Shown here: positions 7,620-10,238 of the stretch, piece by piece
Numbering within the stretch: position 1 is the first letter of the stretch
How the letters are laid out: each line of letters opens with the position of its first letter
Assembly (NCBI GenBank): GCA_964015035.1
Contig: CAXHCA010000187.1
Location: 1-10,238 of the forward strand
DNA length: 10,238 bases
DNA from: BQJU01 sp964015035
GTDB lineage: Bacteria > Bacteroidota > Bacteroidia > Chitinophagales > Saprospiraceae
Direction of reading: 5' to 3'
Notes under the pieces: model-generated
What the model saw: the letters and a program-made list of their open reading frames with translations, nothing else
Told to the model about the DNA's origin: nothing
Databases searched by the model: none
Made by a program: the position numbers and the translations under genes

Positions 7620-7646
7620 GCAACTCAAAAACCTATCGTATATTTG
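7618..7646 (+). promoter_or_regulatory. arsR promoter (Bacteroidota type)
   Basis: TTG (7618-7620) is followed after 18 bases by TATATTTG (7639-7646), an exact match to TAnnTTTG. The expected transcription start, about 5-7 bases downstream, falls near 7651-7653. That places the first possible ATG (7649) at or before the transcription start and favours the ATG at 7658. The -33 element overlaps the palindrome at 7600-7619. Confidence 0.75.
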
Positions 7647-7657
7647 CGATGAGAAAT

Positions 7658-7963
7658 ATGAAGAGAAGCTTAGAACATATAGAATACGAAAAAGATACCG
7701 AAGCTTTGGCAAGATTTGCCAAGGCTTTAGGGCATCCTACACGCATTGCTATTTTAAAGCACCTCGAGAACCAATCGTGTTGTTTTACAGGTGATTTGGT
7801 AGACGTCTTTCCCTTGGCTCAATCTACGGTTTCTCAACACCTTAAAGAACTAAAAAACGCGGGGCTAATTCAAGGCGAATTAAAACCGCCCAAAATAAAG
7901 TACTGTATCAATCAAGAAAATTGGAAGATTGCAAAAACATTATTTCAGCAATTTTTTGATTGA
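7658..7963 (+). CDS. arsR: ArsR/SmtB-family metalloregulator
   Basis: Small winged-helix repressor released from DNA by a metalloid or metal, here probably controlling the arsenic cluster that follows. From ATG 7658 it has 101 residues; from ATG 7649 it would have 104. The later start is preferred because the promoter -7 box ends at 7646. Numbering from 7649, helix 1-2 includes FAKALGHPTRIAILKHLE (23-40), and the helix-turn-helix spans about 45-75 with recognition helix AQSTVSQHLKELKNAGL. The wing ends near YCINQE. The usual CxC sensor at the start of helix 3 appears changed: the sequence is SCCFTGDL (Cys44, Cys45), where relatives as I recall them read CFCGDI, and a third Cys lies at 86. Its stop codon is inside an AT-rich inverted repeat. 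It starts the plus-strand operon. Confidence 0.9.
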   Translation: MKRSLEHIEYEKDTEALARFAKALGHPTRIAILKHLENQSCCFTGDLVDVFPLAQSTVSQHLKELKNAGLIQGELKPPKIKYCINQENWKIAKTLFQQFFD

Positions 7964-7983
7964 TTTTTTTCATCAAATCAATC
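7958..7983 (+). repeat. AT-rich inverted repeat over the arsR stop codon
   Basis: GATTGATTT (7958-7966) and AAATCAATC (7975-7983) are a perfect 9-base inverted repeat with an 8-base loop, and it includes the arsR stop codon. There is no T-tract after it, so it is not a classic terminator. It may be an mRNA stability or processing stem, or a second regulator site between arsR and the thioredoxin-like gene. Confidence 0.5.
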
Positions 7984-8013
7984 GTCTATTGGCGATAAAC
8001 AAATACAGGTATT

Positions 8014-8250
8014 ATGACCAAAGTAATTAAGATCTTAGGGACCGGTTGTCCAAAATGCCAATTAATGACAGGTGTTGTTAAAGAGGTAGTTGCTGAAAAC
8101 AACATAGATGCAACCATTGAGAAAGTGGAGGACATCATGGACATCATGAAATTCAACGTAATGACCACCCCCGCACTGGTCATTGATGATGTTATTGCCA
8201 TAAAGGGCAGAGTACCTACAAAAACCGAAATTTTGGCTCTTTTAGACTAA
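8014..8250 (+). CDS. Thioredoxin-like small disulfide protein (TM0996/MTH895 family, ArsE-like)
   Basis: A 78-residue single-domain glutaredoxin/thioredoxin-fold protein. KILGTGCPKCQ gives the redox site CPKC with Cys12 and Cys15, and TTPAL supplies the cis-Pro at 53. It fits the small redox-active disulfide family. Proteins of this type sit with ArsF and ArsG in arsenic clusters and are called ArsE; as I recall, ArsE and ArsF take part in reducing nitroaromatic arsenicals. An AGG lies shortly before the ATG. It follows arsR by 50 bases. The TAA stop at 8248-8250 is exactly at the left edge of a mobile element with TAA duplicated at the far side. The family call is firm; the arsenic role rests on context. 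Confidence 0.88.
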   Translation: MTKVIKILGTGCPKCQLMTGVVKEVVAENNIDATIEKVEDIMDIMKFNVMTTPALVIDDVIAIKGRVPTKTEILALLD

Positions 8251-8276
8251 GTGCTTGTTTGGAGGTAGTGATTCAG

Positions 8277-8297
8277 TCCCGGTAAAACCGGGATTTT
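8277..8297 (+). terminator. Hairpin inside the mobile element, possible terminator
   Basis: TCCCGGT (8277-8283) and ACCGGGA (8287-8293) form a perfect 7-base GC-rich stem with loop AAA, followed by only four T. A second weak stem, AGCC/GGCT (8301-8314), is followed by six T (8316-8321). Together they could end transcripts from the arsR promoter soon after the thioredoxin-like gene. Confidence 0.4.
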
Positions 8298-8327
8298 GGA
8301 AGCCCACTTCGGCTGTTTTTTCGTCCG

Positions 8328-8344
8328 TCTCGGCTGAGCCGAGA
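8328..8344. repeat. Near-perfect palindrome inside the mobile element
   Basis: TCTCGGCT and AGCCGAGA are inverted around a single G. With the palindrome CTCGCGAG at 8362-8369 and the 4-base stem CTCA/TGAG at 8349-8360, it makes the element's centre highly structured as single-stranded DNA or RNA. No function can be assigned. Confidence 0.5.
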
Positions 8345-8420
8345 TGCACTCAAAAATGAGCCTCGCGAGCACCCCAAACCTGCAATTTTCGCTGCTAAAG
8401 CACCACCTCCAAACCTGCAC

Positions 8421-8568
8421 TAATTGCAAATAAAGTCATGAATTAGCTTCTTTCTTTTCAAATGCGGCTGCAGTTACCTAGGCTTTAGTTTTGCTAAAAA
8501 TGAATATTGGAAAGTTTGACACTTCCCCAATAGTGTAAAATTGTCCTGCACCATTAACACGATTGAAA
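8421..8568 (+). promoter_or_regulatory. Leader of the permease gene with a candidate promoter
   Basis: No gene is readable in these 148 bases between the mobile element and the permease. TTTG (8515-8518), 17 bases, then TAAAATTG (8536-8543) differs from the Bacteroidota consensus TAnnTTTG at one base and lies 25 bases before the ATG at 8569. It could give the permease and the genes after it a promoter of their own, which would matter if the inserted element cuts them off from the arsR promoter. Confidence 0.35.
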
Positions 8569-9546
8569 ATGTTTGATTGGATACAAGATATTGCCGATTG
8601 GTTGGTTTATGATGTCTTAAATTTGAACAAAGGGCAACATTTGGCAGAAGCCCTTAATTTCTTTATTTATGACACCACAAAGATTTTAATCCTTCTTTTT
8701 ATTGTCATCTTTTTTATGGGAATCGTCAACAGTTACTTTCCCATAGATAAGGTTAAAAATTTTCTTTCAAGGAATAAATTATACGGTTTGGAATACCTGA
8801 TGGCAAGTCTTTTTGGAGTGGTCACGCCATTTTGTTCCTGTTCGTCAGTTCCCTTGTTTATTGGTTTTGTAAAAGGCGGTATTCCTTTGGGTGTAACCTT
8901 TTCATTTTTGATTACTTCGCCTTTGGTCAATGAAGTAGCCATCGGGCTCTTTGTGGGGCTTTTCGGAGTTAAAACCACCATTATTTATGTGATTAGTGGT
9001 GTTTTGTTAGGGACCATTTCGGGAGTAATCCTACAGAAATTGAAATTAGAATCCTATTTAACACCTTGGGTGAAAGATGTTTTGACAACTGCCCAAAGAG
9101 AGCAAGATGCCTTTATTGCCGAAAAACAAACCTTAAGACAAAGGTTGCCAGTCATTTGGGCTGAAGTGCTAAATATCCTGAAAGGTATTTTGCCTTATGT
9201 CTTGATTGGAATCGCCATTGGAGGACTGATGCACGGTTATATTCCGGAGGGGTTTTTCGAAAAATATATGGATAAAGACAACCTTTTTGCGGTTCCTATT
9301 GCGACCATTTTGGCGGTGCCCATGTATTCTAACGCATCAGGAATACTTCCCGTCGTGCAGGTACTGGTGGCCAAGGGCATTCCTTTAGGCACAGCAATCG
9401 CTTTTATGATGGGGGTTGTTGGTTTGTCATTGCCGGAAGCAATGCTTTTAAAGAAAGTAATGACCTTAAAACTGATTGCCATCTTTTTTGGTGTCGTTAC
9501 ACTATGCATCATCGTTTCAGGATATTTATTCAACATACTTTTATAA
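8569..9546 (+). CDS. ArsP/DUF318-family permease
   Basis: Polytopic inner-membrane permease of 325 residues, of the family that includes ArsP, an exporter of trivalent organoarsenicals. The family motif TPFCSCSSVPLF is at 86-97 with Cys89 and Cys91, the thiols thought to bind arsenic in ArsP. About eight hydrophobic segments are visible (roughly 37-57, 78-100, 105-130, 136-156, 205-222, 240-262, 270-288, 300-325), with a charged cytoplasmic-looking loop at 160-200. The second half repeats the first: PMYSNASGILPV...KGIPLGTAIAFMM (251-281) mirrors PFCSCSSVPLF...GGIPLGVTFSFLI (87-115), but without the cysteines. An in-frame TTG at 8563 would add two residues; ATG 8569 is preferred. It precedes the lipoprotein gene by 13 bases. 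Export of arsenicals is inferred from family and neighbours; other DUF318 permeases have unknown cargo. Confidence 0.85.
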   Translation: MFDWIQDIADWLVYDVLNLNKGQHLAEALNFFIYDTTKILILLFIVIFFMGIVNSYFPIDKVKNFLSRNKLYGLEYLMASLFGVVTPFCSCSSVPLFIGFVKGGIPLGVTFSFLITSPLVNEVAIGLFVGLFGVKTTIIYVISGVLLGTISGVILQKLKLESYLTPWVKDVLTTAQREQDAFIAEKQTLRQRLPVIWAEVLNILKGILPYVLIGIAIGGLMHGYIPEGFFEKYMDKDNLFAVPIATILAVPMYSNASGILPVVQVLVAKGIPLGTAIAFMMGVVGLSLPEAMLLKKVMTLKLIAIFFGVVTLCIIVSGYLFNILL

Positions 9547-9559
9547 AAAACAAATTAAA

Positions 9560-10024
9560 ATGTCAATGATGAAATATTTAAACAAAATGCAAACAACTCG
9601 CCTTTTAGCAGTTTTAGCAATCAGTTTAATGCTGATGGCCTGTAATGGACAAAGCAGCAGTGAAGATCAATATGTAGACCAATCGATTTCAAAAATTGAG
9701 GTTTTGGATTTCCATTCTACGCATAGATGTATGACTTGCAATGCTATTGAAGCCAATACAAAATATACGCTCAACACCTATTTTGCAAAGGAGTTGGGAG
9801 AAGAAAAAATCACACTTCAAGTGATTAATGTTGATGAAAAAGAGAACGAAAAAATTGCTGAAAAATTCGAGGCAGCAGGTACAGCCTTATTCTTGAACGT
9901 GATAAAAGACGGAAAGGAAACCCAAATAGATTTAACTGATTTTGCTTTTATGAAAGGCAATGACCAAGAAGTTTTTTCCAAAGAATTGAAGGCTAAAATA
10001 GACTCAGAATTAAAAACGCTCTAA
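9560..10024 (+). CDS. Thioredoxin-like lipoprotein, ArsF-like
   Basis: 154 residues from ATG 9560; in-frame ATGs at 9566 and 9569 are also possible starts. The N-terminus is a lipoprotein signal: basic start, hydrophobic LLAVLAISLMLMA, then the lipobox LMAC with Cys28 as the lipid-anchored residue, followed by a Ser/Gln-rich tether. The mature part begins a thioredoxin-like fold (KIEVLDFHSTHRCMTCN) with a CMTC redox site (Cys57, Cys60), then a central helix-strand region and the conserved-looking GTALFLNVIKDGK. It agrees with the proteins named ArsF, described as a nitrophenyl compound nitroreductase subunit in arsEFG operons, and should sit outside the inner membrane. The frame is open upstream to 9476, inside the permease gene, but the signal peptide sets the start at 9560. 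The next gene begins directly after its stop. Confidence 0.85.
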   Translation: MSMMKYLNKMQTTRLLAVLAISLMLMACNGQSSSEDQYVDQSISKIEVLDFHSTHRCMTCNAIEANTKYTLNTYFAKELGEEKITLQVINVDEKENEKIAEKFEAAGTALFLNVIKDGKETQIDLTDFAFMKGNDQEVFSKELKAKIDSELKTL

Positions 10025-10238
10025 ATGAATTTTTTACAATCTCTTTTAGAGAATTACAATATTCCCATTTTATCAGCATTGATACTCGGACTAATGACCG
10101 CCATTAGTCCTTGTCCTTTGGCGACCAATATAACAGCCACAGCATTTATCTCTAAAAATATTTCCAGCAAAAGAAAAGTTTTCTTGAGTGGATTATTATA
10201 CTCTTTGGGAAGAGGATTTAGTTATACCACAATTGGGT
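10025..10238 (+). CDS. ArsG-like permease (DsbD/CcdA-type membrane protein), partial 5' end
   Basis: The first 71 residues; the gene runs off the window. The ATG follows the TAA of the lipoprotein gene with no base between, showing translational coupling. The sequence MNFLQSLLENYNIPILSALILGLMTAISPCPLATNITA has a first hydrophobic segment (about 14-34) with the motif SPCPLATN, typical of the DsbD/CcdA-like (LysE superfamily) membrane proteins that include ArsG, an efflux permease for aromatic aminoarsenicals. A basic loop (SKNISSKRK) and the start of a second membrane segment (GLLYSLGRGFSYTTIG) follow. Given the ArsE-like and ArsF-like genes before it, ArsG is the most likely identity. Electron transfer across the membrane, as in CcdA, is the alternative. 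Confidence 0.8.
   Translation, partial: MNFLQSLLENYNIPILSALILGLMTAISPCPLATNITATAFISKNISSKRKVFLSGLLYSLGRGFSYTTIG

Larger units (their letters stand above)
8251..8420. mobile_element. MITE-like element with terminal inverted repeats
   Basis: The ends GTGCTTGTTTGGAGGTAGTG (8251-8270) and CACCACCTCCAAACCTGCAC (8401-8420) are inverted copies matching at 17 of 20 bases. TAA occurs directly outside both ends (8248-8250 and 8421-8423), a likely 3-base target duplication. The 170-base interior is packed with hairpins and carries a second copy of the end motif (CCCCAAACCTGCA, 8372-8384), but encodes no convincing protein. This fits a non-autonomous miniature transposable element. Insertion at the stop codon kept the upstream gene intact. 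An integron attC site was considered, but the core bases point the wrong way. Copies elsewhere in the genome cannot be seen from here. Confidence 0.6.

Noticed and set aside
7389..7712. N-terminal extension of the peroxiredoxin by 108 residues
   Set aside because: It is hydrophobic and low-complexity, crosses the arsR promoter and start, and BCP proteins normally begin where ATG 7388 does.
8251..8420. Integron attC recombination site
   Set aside because: The ends read GTTTGG...CCAAAC, whereas attC needs RYYYAAC on the left and GTTRRRY on the right; no integrase or cassette array is present.
8247..8429. Minus-strand 60-codon frame covering the inverted-repeat element
   Set aside because: It follows the palindromic repeats end to end and shows no protein features; it is a by-product of the element.
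8563..8568. TTG start for the permease two codons before ATG 8569
   Set aside because: TTG starts are rare in Bacteroidota and the two residues add nothing to the domain.

Overview
The window looks like chromosomal DNA of a Bacteroidota bacterium, most likely from the Saprospiria. I infer this from RecA, from promoters of the Bacteroidota type (TTTG, about 17-20 bases, then TAnnTTTG), from the near absence of Shine-Dalgarno sequences, and from the gene families present. No rRNA, tRNA or CRISPR array is visible.

Positions 1-5331 carry minus-strand genes. recA (231-1292) has its own promoter and is followed by a hairpin terminator. Upstream of it lies a tight two-gene cassette. The first gene encodes a CHAT-type cysteine protease with an N-terminal effector-associated domain (4348-5331). 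After 27 bases comes a 977-residue protein (1387-4320) that joins a caspase-like protease, a beta-rich middle and a complete SGNH/GDSL hydrolase. Both proteases keep their His/Cys pair and the hydrolase keeps all four catalytic blocks. This is the most likely site of an undescribed system: a protease relay that controls a hydrolytic effector, plausibly in defence or programmed cell death.

Positions 5332-7388 hold a small unrecognised ORF with a hydrophobic tail (5470-5631), manA (5736-6920) and a convergent bcp-type peroxiredoxin gene (6921-7388, minus). The stop codons of manA and bcp touch.

Positions 7600 to the end form a plus-strand arsenic-type cluster. The lines I counted by hand are clearly AT-richer than manA (one at about 32% GC against 50%). 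It contains an ArsR/SmtB repressor, a 78-residue thioredoxin-like protein (ArsE-like), an ArsP/DUF318 permease, a lipoprotein with a CxxC motif (ArsF-like) and the start of an ArsG-like permease cut by the window end. The set suggests sensing, thiol-dependent reduction and efflux of organoarsenicals. The arsR promoter is an almost ideal Bacteroidota promoter with a CRP/FNR-like palindrome at its -33 edge. A 170-bp element with 20-bp terminal inverted repeats and a TAA duplication lies exactly between the thioredoxin gene and the permease gene, and probably splits the operon.
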